DNA from: Micromonospora sp. WMMA1363
GTDB taxonomy: Bacteria; Actinomycetota; Actinomycetes; Mycobacteriales; Micromonosporaceae
NCBI RefSeq assembly: GCF_030345795.1
Contig: NZ_JAUALB010000001.1
Coordinates: 1-64,000, forward strand
Reading direction: 5' to 3'
Length of the DNA: 64,000 bases
Shown one piece after another: positions 50,098-58,920 of the stretch (its first letter is position 1; each line of letters starts with the position of its first letter). The notes beneath the pieces were generated by a model. It was given only the letters and a program-made list of their open reading frames with translations, had not been told where the DNA came from and ran no database searches. Position numbers and translations under genes: made by a program.

Positions 50098-51266
50098 CCC
50101 GGAGCCGCCGGCTGCGACCCACCCTGCGACTGCGCCTCACGGTGCTCAACGGCGTCCTGCTGGTGGGCGCCGGCGCCATCCTGGTGCTGCTGGCCTGGCT
50201 GCTGGTGCGCGACGCGCTGCGTCCCACCGACGAGCTGCTGCCCGGCACCACGGTCGTGCTGACCGACGGCCGGTCTCTGGACGCCGGGCTGTGGCAACGC
50301 CAACTGGTCGATGCGGCGAGCCGGGAGCTGCTGGCGAAGGGCCTCGCGGCGCTGCTGGCGATCGGTGTCGTCGGAGTAGCCGGTGCGTACGCGGTGGCCG
50401 GCCGGGCGCTGCGCCCGCTGCACCAGGTCACCGGCACCGCCCGCCGGCTCGGCGAGACCACCCTGGACCAGCGCATCGGCTACTCGGGTGCGGACGACGA
50501 GGTGGCCGAGCTGGCGCAGACCTTCGACGCGATGCTCGACCGCATCGCTGCCGCCTTCGAGGCGCAGAAGCGGTTCGTCGCCAACGCGTCGCACGAGCTG
50601 CGTACCCCGCTCGCCGTGATGCGTACCGAGATTGACGTTACGCTCAGCGACGACGACGCGGACGCCGCCGAGTACCGCCGGATGGCCACCGTGGTCCGGG
50701 ACGCCTCAGAGCGGGCCAACGGCCTGGTCGACGCGCTGCTGGTACTGGCCCGCAGCGAGGCTCAGGCTGGCCGCCGCCTCGCCCGGCGGACCGAGTGTGA
50801 CCTGGCCGCCGGCACCGCCAACGCCCTGTCCGCGATGCGCCGGGAGGTGGAGCGGATCGGGCTGCGGGTGCAGACGTCGTTGGAGTCGGCTCCGGTGGTC
50901 GGCGATCCCGGCCTGCTCGACCGGTTGGCCGGCAACCTCATCGAGAACGCCGTCCGCTACAACCACCTGCACGGGCGGCTCTGGGTGCGGACCGGGTCGG
51001 ACGGCCGCCGGTCCTGGCTGGTGGTGGGGAACACCGGCTTCGAGGTGGATCAGGCCGACGTACCGGGGCTGTTCGAGCCGTTCCGGCGGGGCGGCCGGGA
51101 GCGCACCGGGGCGCGTGGCTCCGGCCTGGGTCTGTCCATTGTGCGGGCAGTCTGCGACGCACATGGCGGGGCGGTCAGCGCCACCGCCCAGCCGGGCGGC
51201 GGTCTCGAGGTGACGGTGATGCTGCCGGCGGCCGACGCCGGGCCGGACTGCGAGGTGACCCGGTGA
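50094..51266 (+). CDS. Sensor histidine kinase
   Basis: The 390-residue membrane kinase is partner of the overlapping response regulator. It has two membrane helices (TVLNGVLLVGAGAILVLLAW and AALLAIGVVGVAGAYAVAGR) around a very short exported loop of about 35 residues, then a HAMP domain, the H-box FVANASHELRTPLAVMRTE with His167, and an HATPase_c domain (NLIENAVRYNHLHGRLWVRT, GSGLGLSIVRAVCDAHGG). The small exported loop suggests it senses the membrane, a protein partner or ion state rather than a large ligand. A hairpin repeat element follows the gene. Confidence 0.92.
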   Translation: MTRSRRLRPTLRLRLTVLNGVLLVGAGAILVLLAWLLVRDALRPTDELLPGTTVVLTDGRSLDAGLWQRQLVDAASRELLAKGLAALLAIGVVGVAGAYAVAGRALRPLHQVTGTARRLGETTLDQRIGYSGADDEVAELAQTFDAMLDRIAAAFEAQKRFVANASHELRTPLAVMRTEIDVTLSDDDADAAEYRRMATVVRDASERANGLVDALLVLARSEAQAGRRLARRTECDLAAGTANALSAMRREVERIGLRVQTSLESAPVVGDPGLLDRLAGNLIENAVRYNHLHGRLWVRTGSDGRRSWLVVGNTGFEVDQADVPGLFEPFRRGGRERTGARGSGLGLSIVRAVCDAHGGAVSATAQPGGGLEVTVMLPAADAGPDCEVTR

Positions 51267-51330
51267 CCGAGGCCGGCGCCGGTACGGGGTCGCGGTCGTC
51301 ACTCGCGCCTGACTGACACCCACCCCCACC

Positions 51331-51406
51331 TCCGCGATCTTGCACTTGTTGACCGGGTATCCCGGATGAACGGTCAGAACGCCGACCGAAACTGCAAGAT
51401 CGCGGA
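51331..51406. repeat. Hairpin intergenic element, probable bidirectional terminator
   Basis: A 14-base perfect stem, TCCGCGATCTTGCA (51331-51344) with TGCAAGATCGCGGA (51393-51406), encloses a 48-base loop that itself contains nested stems (GACCG / CGGTC and CCGGG-tat-CCCGG). Outside, CCCACC faces GGTGGG. It lies between the convergent kinase and membrane-protein genes. Its right arm contains the 18-base motif also present at 17054. I infer a dispersed REP-like element serving here as terminator. Confidence 0.75.
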
Positions 51407-51415
51407 GAGGGTGGG

Positions 51416-52198
51416 TCAGGACTTCTTCTCGATCTGGTCGCGCATGGTGACCAGTTCCCGCTGCACGTCGGCACCGGTCTTGAAATAGATCATGATCATG
51501 CCGAGGCTGCCCTTGTCGCTCCAGATGCAGACACCGATGGGCACGTCGGCGGCCTTGGCGTCGCCGCACTTCGCCTCACCGCCGAGCGGCCCGGGGTCCA
51601 CCGCGGACATCTCGCCGATCGCCACGTCGCTCTGCCGGGTACCGGTGATCGTCTCGTCGATCGTCTTCGCCGGATCGGGGTTCAGCCCAGAGGCGGCCGC
51701 CACCATCACCAGATCCTGCTTGGCCGGATCACCGTAGAAGGCACCAACGGTGCTGGTGGCGTTCGGCAAGGTCTTGTTCAGCTCGGCTTCCAGCTGCCGG
51801 CTGATGTCTTGCAGGCTCGGGTCGGTGACCTTGGGCCGGCCGGCGAGCGTCTCCGGCTCGACCACTCGGACCCTGGTGGCGTCGACGGCCTCCTTGACCT
51901 CGTCACCGACCGTGAAGAAGACGACCGCGGCGCCGCCCGCGCAGAGCACCGACACCACCGCGAGCACGATGAGCAGTATCTTGCCGGCCGAGCGCCGCTT
52001 CGGCGCGGGCGGTACCACGCCGAACGGCGGGCCCGGCTCGGCTGGGGCCGCCGGTGGGAAACCGGCGCCCGGCTGCTGACCGTACGCGCCCGGCTGCGCC
52101 GCAGCCGGGTGACTGCCCGGCTGGGGTGCCGGGTACCCGCCCGGCTGCGAGCCGTCGCCCGGCTGCGGGGAGTACGGATTGACTGGCGGTTGGGACAT
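51416..52198 (-). CDS. Single-pass membrane protein with proline-rich cytosolic tail (tandem paralogue, short form)
   Basis: No known family. The 260-residue protein has a Pro/Gln/Gly-rich disordered N-terminus of about 70 residues (GYPAPQPGSHPAAAQPGAYG), basic stop-transfer residues, one membrane helix (GKILLIVLAVVSVLCAGGAA) and an exported domain of about 150 residues. That domain contains TVGAFYGDPAKQDLVMVAAA, MSAVDPGPLGGEAKCGDAKA and VCIWSDKGSLGMIMIYF. Two Cys about 15 residues apart in the exported part could form a disulfide. The next gene upstream encodes a longer version of the same design. The stop lies ten bases from the hairpin element. Confidence 0.75.
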   Translation of the reverse strand: MSQPPVNPYSPQPGDGSQPGGYPAPQPGSHPAAAQPGAYGQQPGAGFPPAAPAEPGPPFGVVPPAPKRRSAGKILLIVLAVVSVLCAGGAAVVFFTVGDEVKEAVDATRVRVVEPETLAGRPKVTDPSLQDISRQLEAELNKTLPNATSTVGAFYGDPAKQDLVMVAAASGLNPDPAKTIDETITGTRQSDVAIGEMSAVDPGPLGGEAKCGDAKAADVPIGVCIWSDKGSLGMIMIYFKTGADVQRELVTMRDQIEKKS

Positions 52199-52348
52199 GG
52201 GTCAGCTCCAGGTCTCGGAAAACGCGAAGCGTGATCTTAGCTAGCCGTGGATCCCATCCGCTGACCCGTCCCCGACCGGGATGGTCCAGTTGCGCGGACC
52301 CGGCGGGCCGCGCCTCGCCGCACCGCGGCGACCCGCCGGCTCCAGTGC

Positions 52349-53701
52349 TCAGGACCGCTTCTCGACCTGTCCTCGGATCGAGGTGAACTCGGCCTTCGCC
52401 TTGCTGCAGGATGAGAAGAACATCACGATCATCCCGACGCTGCCCTGGTCGGCCCAGGCGCAGACACCGAGCGGGATGTTCGAGGCGCGGCCGTCGCCGC
52501 ACTTGGCGACGCCCCCGAGCGGTCCGGGGGACACGCTCGACATCCGCCGGACGCTCAGCTCCGCCGAGAGTGCCTTGACGGCATCGTCCAACTCCCGCTT
52601 CGGGTTGAGGACGAGCCCCGCGGCGCCGGCGACCATCACCATGTCCTGCTTCTCGGGGCTGCCGTAGAACGCGCCGATCGCGCCACTCTCGCTGCGTACC
52701 GTCGTCCTCATCTCACGAACCATCTCGTCGGCCAGGGCCCGCAGCTCCGGCTCGGTGCTCTTCGCCCGGCCGGAGAGGGTCCTGGGTGCGACGAGCCGGA
52801 TGCGCGGGTCGGGGCTGGGATCGGGCGCCTTGGCCTCGCTGGTGGCGGGTGCCTCCGCCTCGCTGGTGGCGGCGGTCGTGGCACTCGCAGTGGGTGTCGT
52901 CGCCGGTGCCGGCGGGGCGTCGTCGTCGCCGGACAGGGCGACGTAGGCGAGACCGCCGCCGCCCAGGCACAGCACCAGCAGCCCGGCGAGGCCCAGCGAC
53001 AGCACCAACGGAAGCCGGGACCGCCGAGTTGGCGCGCCGCCCGGGGTGTCCCCGCCCGTCGGCCCCGACGGGAACGCGCCCGGCTGCGGGTACGGGATGG
53101 CGGCCGGCTGCCCGTAGCCCCCGACGGCGGTCCGCTGGCCGTGCCCGGACCCGCTGGTCGGCGCCTCGGCCGCAGGGATGGGCGGGAAGGAGGCGTACAC
53201 CTGGGTGGGTTGGTCGGCGGGCGAGGGTGGCCGGAAACCGGGCGGCGGCGCGGGCCAGTTGCCGGCGGTCGGGGCCGGTGGACTGCCAGCACCGGCCGGC
53301 CCGGCGGGCCGCCACGGGTCCGCCGGGGACGGCCAGTCGCCGGCGGAGCCGGGTCGGCCGGCCGGAGCCGGGATGTCCGGCCAGGAACGCGTCGGCGGGG
53401 TCTGCGGCTGGGAGGCGTTCGGCCAGGCGGCCGTCGGCCGGGTGCCGGACGGGGTGGGGTCGGCCCAGTTCCGCGGTTGCGGCGGCCGGTCCGGGGCCGG
53501 TCCGGGCTCCGCGGCCCGGCGCGTGCCGGCAGTGGGCGCCGTGCCCTGCGCGGAAGGTGGGGCTGGCCAGCCCGGCCGGGGCTCGGGAGCACTGGGTTGC
53601 TGCTCCCACCTCGGTGGAGACGGGGGGACCCGGGGGTGCGAATCGGAGTCCGAGCCGCGCTCCGGCTGCCCGGACCAGGGGTCGACCGGCGGTGAGGACA
53701 T
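52349..53701 (-). CDS. Single-pass membrane protein with proline-rich cytosolic tail (tandem paralogue, long form)
   Basis: The 450-residue paralogue of the gene just downstream has a Pro/Trp/Ser-rich cytosolic region of about 230 residues with repeated W-P and P-x-P elements ([20 protein letters not shown]), one membrane helix (LPLVLSLGLAGLLVLCLGGG), a Thr/Ala-rich linker and the same exported domain: SGAIGAFYGSPEKQDMVMVA, SVSPGPLGGVAKCGDGRASN and VCAWADQGSVGMIVMFF. The pair arose by tandem duplication. The length difference is almost wholly in the disordered tail. It may report wall or membrane state to cytosolic partners; this is speculation. Confidence 0.75.
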   Translation of the reverse strand: MSSPPVDPWSGQPERGSDSDSHPRVPPSPPRWEQQPSAPEPRPGWPAPPSAQGTAPTAGTRRAAEPGPAPDRPPQPRNWADPTPSGTRPTAAWPNASQPQTPPTRSWPDIPAPAGRPGSAGDWPSPADPWRPAGPAGAGSPPAPTAGNWPAPPPGFRPPSPADQPTQVYASFPPIPAAEAPTSGSGHGQRTAVGGYGQPAAIPYPQPGAFPSGPTGGDTPGGAPTRRSRLPLVLSLGLAGLLVLCLGGGGLAYVALSGDDDAPPAPATTPTASATTAATSEAEAPATSEAKAPDPSPDPRIRLVAPRTLSGRAKSTEPELRALADEMVREMRTTVRSESGAIGAFYGSPEKQDMVMVAGAAGLVLNPKRELDDAVKALSAELSVRRMSSVSPGPLGGVAKCGDGRASNIPLGVCAWADQGSVGMIVMFFSSCSKAKAEFTSIRGQVEKRS

Positions 53702-53840
53702 GACATCAGCTCCAGGCAAAGATGCGACGGGTGATGGTATCGGGCCGGCAGTGTGTCCCGCTGCCCCGCAGCATGCCGTGGACGACGAACGCGGTGGCCG
53801 CCGGTACGGGCGGCCACCGCGTTCGCAGGGGAGCCGACCG

Positions 53841-55907
53841 TCAGGCGGGCAGGCTGGCCACGCCGTGCGGCAGGAACCGCTTCCCGGTGACCCGCTCGGC
53901 GGTGCCCGTCCGGTCCAGGTACGGCGTGACGCCGCCCAGGTGGAACGGCCACCCGGCGCCAAGGACCATGCACAGGTCGATGTCCTGCGCCTCGGCGACC
54001 ACACCCTCGTCGAGCATGAGCCGGATCTCCTGCGCCAGCGCTTCGAGCGCGTTCTGCCGGACCTGCTCGGCGGTCAGCGGCTGGTCGCCCACCACGAGCA
54101 GCTTCGCCACCTCGGCGTTGATCTCGTCATCGACGACGATTGGCTGGCCGGAGTCGGCGATCCGCTTGAGGTTCTCGCTGACGCCGAACCGGTCCGGGAA
54201 AGCCGCGTGCAGCGTGCCGCCCACGTGGTGAGCCACGGCCGGCCCCACCAGCTGGAGCAGGGCGAGCGGGCGCATCGGCAGGCCCAGCGGGTCCAGCGCG
54301 CTGTTCGCCACGTCAAGCGGGGCGCCGGTGTCGACGGCCTCGAGGATCGTACCCAGGAAACGGGTCAGCAGCCGGTTGACCACGAACGCGGGTGCGTCCT
54401 TGACCAACACGCAGGACTTTTTCAGCTGTTTGCCGACCGCGAAGGCGGTGGCCAGCGTGGCGTCGTCGGTCCGCTCGCCGCGGACGATCTCCAGCAGCGG
54501 GAGGACGGCGACCGGGTTGAAGAAGTGGAAGCCGACCACCCGCTCCGGGTGCTCCAGATTCTCGGCCATCGCCGTGACGGACAGCGAGCTCGTGTTGGTG
54601 GCGAGCACAGCCTCCGGCTTGACGATCTTCTCCAGCTCGGCCCAGACCTGCTTCTTGACGCCCAGGTCCTCGAAGACGGCCTCGATGACGAAGTCGGCGT
54701 CGGCGAAGACGGACTTGTCGACCGAGCCGCTCACCAGGCCGTAGAGCTTGGCCGCGGTACCGGAGTCCATCCGGCCCTTGCTGACCGACTTCTCGATCTG
54801 CTGGTGCACATACGCCACGCCCTTGTCGACCCGGGCCTGGTCCAGGTCGGTCAGCACAACCGGCACCTGGAGGCGGCGGGCGAAGAGCAGGGCGAGTTGG
54901 CTGGCCATCAGGCCGGCGCCCACGATGCCGACTTTGGTGACCGGCCGGGCCAGGTCCTTGTCCGGTGCGCCGGCCGGCCGCTTGGCCCGCCGCTGCACCA
55001 GGTCGAACGCGTACAGGCCGCTGCGTAGCTCCTCGGAGAAGACCAGGTCGGCGAGGGCCTCGTCCTCGGCGGCGGTGCCGGTGGCGAAATCGGCGTCCTT
55101 CGCCGTCTCCAGCAGATCCAGCGCCTTGTACGCGGCCGGGACGGCACCGTGCAGCCGGGAGTCCAGGGTCTGTCGGGCGAAGTACAGCACGCCCGCCCAC
55201 ATGTCCTTGTCGACCTCGGGTCGGGTGACCGTGACCTCGCCCGTGACGACGCCCGCGGCCCACGCCAGCGAGCGTTCCAGGAAGTCCGCCGGTTCCAGCA
55301 GCACGTCCGCGATGCCCATCTGGGCGGCCTGCTTCGGTTTGAGCGTCTTGTTCTGCATCAGCGGGTTCTGGATGATCACCTGAGTCGCCGCCGGAATGCC
55401 GATCAGGTTCGGCAGCAGCTGGGTGCCGCCCCAGCCCGGGATGAGGCCGAGCGAGACCTCGGGCAGGGCGAGGGCCGCCGCGCCCGCCGACAGCGTGCGG
55501 TAGTGGCAGTGCAGCGCCAGTTCCAGGCCGCCACCCATCGCCGCGCCGTTGACGAAGGCGAAGGTCGGGATCTCGCTGTCCTTGAGCCGGGCGAAGACCC
55601 GGTGGCCGAGGCGGCCGATCTCCAGCGCCTGCTCGCGGTCGGCGAGCAGCGGCAGACCGGTGATGTCCGCCCCGACACAGAAAATGTACGGCTTGCCGGT
55701 GACCGCGACGAACGCCGGGTTCGCCGAGAGGGCGGCGGTGATCGCCTCGTCCAGACTGGTCAGACCACCCGGGCCGAAGGTGTTCGGCTTGGTGTGGTCG
55801 AAGCCGTTGTCCAGGGTGATCAGGGCGGCGGGGCGGTCCAGCCCTGGTACGTTCACCTGGCGCAGCAGCGCCTTGGTGATGACCTCGTTCGGTGCCGCGA
55901 GGCTCAC
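53841..55907 (-). CDS. fadB: Multifunctional fatty-acid oxidation protein: enoyl-CoA hydratase / 3-hydroxyacyl-CoA dehydrogenase
   Basis: The 688-residue bifunctional beta-oxidation enzyme has an N-terminal crotonase domain (CVGADITGLPLLADREQALE, GAAMGGGLELALHC, EVSLGLIPGWGGTQLLPNLI), then the NAD-binding motif KVGIVGAGLMASQLALLFAR near residue 320, the dehydrogenase signature GFHFFNPVAVLPLLEIVRGE, and two C-terminal dehydrogenase domains. With the thiolase encoded just upstream it forms a classical fadAB operon. GTG 55907 is preferred as start because GAAGGGAGAAGG precedes it. The longer ORF from ATG 55961 would translate part of a 43-base repeat into NARSELASPAAAKGE, which is not family sequence. 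Confidence 0.9.
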   Translation of the reverse strand: MSLAAPNEVITKALLRQVNVPGLDRPAALITLDNGFDHTKPNTFGPGGLTSLDEAITAALSANPAFVAVTGKPYIFCVGADITGLPLLADREQALEIGRLGHRVFARLKDSEIPTFAFVNGAAMGGGLELALHCHYRTLSAGAAALALPEVSLGLIPGWGGTQLLPNLIGIPAATQVIIQNPLMQNKTLKPKQAAQMGIADVLLEPADFLERSLAWAAGVVTGEVTVTRPEVDKDMWAGVLYFARQTLDSRLHGAVPAAYKALDLLETAKDADFATGTAAEDEALADLVFSEELRSGLYAFDLVQRRAKRPAGAPDKDLARPVTKVGIVGAGLMASQLALLFARRLQVPVVLTDLDQARVDKGVAYVHQQIEKSVSKGRMDSGTAAKLYGLVSGSVDKSVFADADFVIEAVFEDLGVKKQVWAELEKIVKPEAVLATNTSSLSVTAMAENLEHPERVVGFHFFNPVAVLPLLEIVRGERTDDATLATAFAVGKQLKKSCVLVKDAPAFVVNRLLTRFLGTILEAVDTGAPLDVANSALDPLGLPMRPLALLQLVGPAVAHHVGGTLHAAFPDRFGVSENLKRIADSGQPIVVDDEINAEVAKLLVVGDQPLTAEQVRQNALEALAQEIRLMLDEGVVAEAQDIDLCMVLGAGWPFHLGGVTPYLDRTGTAERVTGKRFLPHGVASLPA

Positions 55908-55917
55908 TGTGCCTTCT

Positions 55918-55960
55918 CCCTTCGCGGCTGCGGGGCTCGCAAGCTCACTCCTCGCGTTCA
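55918..55960. repeat. 43-base direct repeat, copy 1
   Basis: Identical over 43 bases to 55971-56013. It lies in the fadA-fadB spacer. Read on the minus strand it opens with an ATG that gives fadB a false upstream start. Confidence 0.9.
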
Positions 55961-55970
55961 TTTGTCTTCC

Positions 55971-56013
55971 CCCTTCGCGGCTGCGGGGCTCGCAAGCTCA
56001 CTCCTCGCGTTCA
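55971..56013. repeat. 43-base direct repeat, copy 2
   Basis: Second copy, 53 bases from the first. Its end supplies the TGA stop codon of fadA (56013-56011). It contains GGGGCTCGCAAGCTCACTCC, a string I associate with dispersed repeats in Micromonosporaceae genomes (recollection, not checked). Confidence 0.9.
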
Positions 56014-57207
56014 CTTGCCTTCACCCTCCCAGTGCGGGTTCTCCCAGATCACGGTGCCGCCCATGCCGATGCCGATGCACATGGCGGTGAGGCCGTAGCG
56101 GACCTCGGGGTGCTCGGCGAACTGCCGGGCGAGCTGCGTCATCAGCCGCACACCCGAGGAGGCGAGCGGGTGACCGATGGCGATCGCACCGCCCCACGGG
56201 TTCACCCGGGGGTCGTCGTCGGCGATGCCGAAGTGGTCGAGGAAGGCGAGTACCTGGACGGCGAACGCCTCGTTCAGCTCGAACAGGCCGATGTCGTCGA
56301 CGGTTAGACCGGCGATGCGCAGGGCCTTCTCGGTTGACGGGATCGGGCCGACGCCCATCACCTCCGGCTCGACGCCGACGAAGCCATACGAGACCAGCCG
56401 CATGGCGACCGGCAGGCCCAGCTCGCGGGCGGTCTCCTCGGCGGCGAGCAGGCTTGCGGTGGCGCCGTCGTTCAGGCCGGCCGCGTTACCCGCGGTCACC
56501 TTGCCGTGCGGGCGGAACGGCGTCTTCAGGGTGCCGAGCTTCTCCATCGACGTGTCCCGGGGAGCTTCGTCCACCGTGGCCAGACCCCAGCCGGCCTCCG
56601 GGTCACGGACCGCCACCGATACCAGGTCGTCCTGGATCTTGCGGTTGGCGTACGCCTTCGCGGTCTTCTGCTGCGAGGCGAGCGCGAACGCGTCGGTGCG
56701 CTCCTTGGTGACGTGCGGGACGCGGTCGTGCAGGTTCTCCGCGGTGGCACCCATGACCAGGGCGGACGGGTCGACCAGCTTCTCGGCGACGATGCGGGGG
56801 TTGGGGTCGACGCCCTCGCCCATCGGGTGCCGGCCCATGTGCTCGACACCGCCGGCGATGGCGACGTCGTACGCGCCCATGGCGATGCCGCTGGCAACCG
56901 TGGTCACCGCGGTCATGGCGCCGGCGCACATCCGGTCGATGGCGAAGCCGGGGACGGTCTTGGGTAGGCCGGCCAGCAGGGCGGCGGTCCGGCCGATGGT
57001 GAGGCCCTGATCGCCGATCTGGGTGGTGGCGGCGATCGCGACCTCCTCGACCCGATCCGGCGGCAGCTGCGGGTTACGGCGCAGCAGCTCGCGGATGCAG
57101 CGGATCACCAGGTCGTCGGCGCGGGTGTTGGCGTACATGCCACCCGCCTTGCCGAACGGGGTGCGGACACCGTCGACGAAGACGACATCCCGAACTTCAC
57201 GGGGCAC
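56011..57207 (-). CDS. fadA: Acetyl-CoA acyltransferase (thiolase)
   Basis: This 398-residue thiolase cleaves 3-ketoacyl-CoA in the last step of beta-oxidation. The nucleophilic Cys is in FAIDRMCAGAMTAVTT (about residue 93); the active-site His is in IAIGHPLASSGVRLMTQ and the second Cys in GLTAMCIGIGMGG. The sequence VRTPFGKAGGMYANTRADDL at the start is typical. GTG 57207 follows AGGAGG by five bases. It is the first gene of the fadAB operon. The 103-base gap to fadB holds two copies of a 43-base repeat, unusual for such a tight pair. Confidence 0.93.
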   Translation of the reverse strand: MPREVRDVVFVDGVRTPFGKAGGMYANTRADDLVIRCIRELLRRNPQLPPDRVEEVAIAATTQIGDQGLTIGRTAALLAGLPKTVPGFAIDRMCAGAMTAVTTVASGIAMGAYDVAIAGGVEHMGRHPMGEGVDPNPRIVAEKLVDPSALVMGATAENLHDRVPHVTKERTDAFALASQQKTAKAYANRKIQDDLVSVAVRDPEAGWGLATVDEAPRDTSMEKLGTLKTPFRPHGKVTAGNAAGLNDGATASLLAAEETARELGLPVAMRLVSYGFVGVEPEVMGVGPIPSTEKALRIAGLTVDDIGLFELNEAFAVQVLAFLDHFGIADDDPRVNPWGGAIAIGHPLASSGVRLMTQLARQFAEHPEVRYGLTAMCIGIGMGGTVIWENPHWEGEGK

Positions 57208-57385
57208 TTGAGCCTCCTAGCCGGCACTGGCGGTTTCTCTCGGATGCTACTCGTCAGTAACCAACCTCGACACCACACCCCGTGTGGCCCACCCCACATC
57301 CGCCCGCGCGGCAGGCCCCGCGGATCGTGAGGTTGCCGGCAACTCCCGGGTGTCGCGTCGGCAACCCGACGATCAACGAGCCTGG

Positions 57386-58723
57386 TCAGGCCTCGGGTGG
57401 TGGGAGGAGCGGAACGGTCAGCGCCTCCGTCAGGGCGGGTAGGAGCAGGCCGAGCTGCCACTCGCGGGCGCCGAGCCCACGTAGGGTCTCCACCACGGTC
57501 CCATCCGTCACCTCCTCGGGCGGGACCCAGGCCAGCCGGCGGACCGAGTCGGGGGCGATCAGGTTCTCCGGCGGGAGCCGGTGCTCGCCCGCGACCCGGA
57601 CGACCACCTCCCGGCACCGGGCCAGCCGGGCCGCGGCCACCGGGTCCCGCTCGGCCCACCGGTGCGGCGGCGGTGGGCCCTCGACCGCGGGTGCGACCGG
57701 CAACGCCTCGTCCGGCAGCTCCCGGGCATCGTCCAGGGCGGCCAGCCACGTCCGGGCGAGCCGCCGGACCGAGCGACCACCGAAACCGGGCAGTGTCAGC
57801 AGCGTCTTCTCGTCCCTCGGGTCCAGCTCGGCGGCCGCGACGATCGCCGAGTCCGGCAGCACCCGGCCCGGAGCGGCATCCCGGCGGGCGGCGATCTGGT
57901 CCCGCGCGTACCACAGCGACCGGACCCGGGCCTGCGCCCGCGCCCCGCGCACCCGATGGATCCCGGAGGTGCGACGCCACGGGTCGGCGCGGAACCGCGG
58001 CGGGCGGGCACCATTGCGGATCACGGCGGCGAACTCCTCCGCCGCCCACCCGGACTTGCCCTGCCGGGTCAGCTCGGCGTCGAGCGCGTCGCGCAGCTCG
58101 ACCAGCAGCTCCACGTCGAGGGCGGCGTACGTCAGCCAGGACTCCGGCAGGGGCCGGCTCGACCAGTCCGCCGCCGAGTGGTGCTTCTCCAGCCTGAAGC
58201 CGAGTAGCTGCTCGGTCAGCGCGGCCAGACCGACCCGCTCGAAGCCGGCCAGCCGGGCGGCGAGCTCGGTGTCGAACAGCCGGCGGGGACGCAGCCCCAG
58301 CTCCGCGAGGCAGGGTAGGTCCTGGCTGGCGGCGTGCAGCACCCACTCGGCCTCACCGATCACCTCGTCGAGCACGGCCAGGTCGGGCAGCGGTAGCGGG
58401 TCGATAAGCGCCGTGCCGGCGCCCGCGCGGCGCAGCTGCACGAGGTAGGCACGCTGGCTGTATCGGTAGCCCGAGGCGCGTTCGGCATCCAGGGCGACCG
58501 GGCCGGTGCCCGCCGCGAAGCGGGCGAGGACCTCGTCGAGCTCGCTCGGCGTGGCCACCGGCTGTGGTGTTCCCTCATGCGGGGCGATCAGCGGAACGGG
58601 CCCGTCGACGGTCGGTTGCTCCCCCGCGTCCTCCGGCTCCGACTGGGCCGACGGCGGGCGGTGCGGTGTACTTCCCGTACGGCTTTCGGCGGCCCGACGG
58701 CTCTGGGGTGGTTCGTCGGTCAC
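57386..58723 (-). CDS. rnd: Ribonuclease D family 3'-5' exonuclease
   Basis: This DEDD-type exonuclease trims tRNA and other stable RNA 3' ends. The 445-residue protein has a disordered start of about 55 residues, then ExoI (GPVALDAERASGYRYSQR), ExoII (VLHAASQDLPCLAELG) and ExoIII (WLTYAALDVELLVELRDALD), followed by an HRDC domain (PGRVLPDSAIVAAAELDPRD, LTLPGFGGRSVRRLARTW). It marks the return to the conserved dxs-rnd-DUF3000-hemE block. Divergent from a protease gene. Confidence 0.92.
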   Translation of the reverse strand: MTDEPPQSRRAAESRTGSTPHRPPSAQSEPEDAGEQPTVDGPVPLIAPHEGTPQPVATPSELDEVLARFAAGTGPVALDAERASGYRYSQRAYLVQLRRAGAGTALIDPLPLPDLAVLDEVIGEAEWVLHAASQDLPCLAELGLRPRRLFDTELAARLAGFERVGLAALTEQLLGFRLEKHHSAADWSSRPLPESWLTYAALDVELLVELRDALDAELTRQGKSGWAAEEFAAVIRNGARPPRFRADPWRRTSGIHRVRGARAQARVRSLWYARDQIAARRDAAPGRVLPDSAIVAAAELDPRDEKTLLTLPGFGGRSVRRLARTWLAALDDARELPDEALPVAPAVEGPPPPHRWAERDPVAAARLARCREVVVRVAGEHRLPPENLIAPDSVRRLAWVPPEEVTDGTVVETLRGLGAREWQLGLLLPALTEALTVPLLPPPEA

Positions 58724-58920
58724 CTGCCAACCCTATTGCGGGACCCGATCGCGTGGGTGCAGCCGGTCCGGTGCGTGTCGGGGAGATGGCCGGCAGGTGT
58801 CCCGCAGTCGTCCGGACACCGGGGGAGACAAAGGGCATTCGTGCAGGTACGGTCCATTGAACCGGGTGAGTGCGCCGGGCATCGGTGCGGTCCGGGTGTG
58901 CTCGGGGAGGACGAGGGAGC

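Noticed and set aside
55908..55961. ATG 55961 as the start of fadB
   Set aside because: The added residues are encoded by the 43-base repeat. GTG 55907 has a proper ribosome-binding site and begins family sequence.
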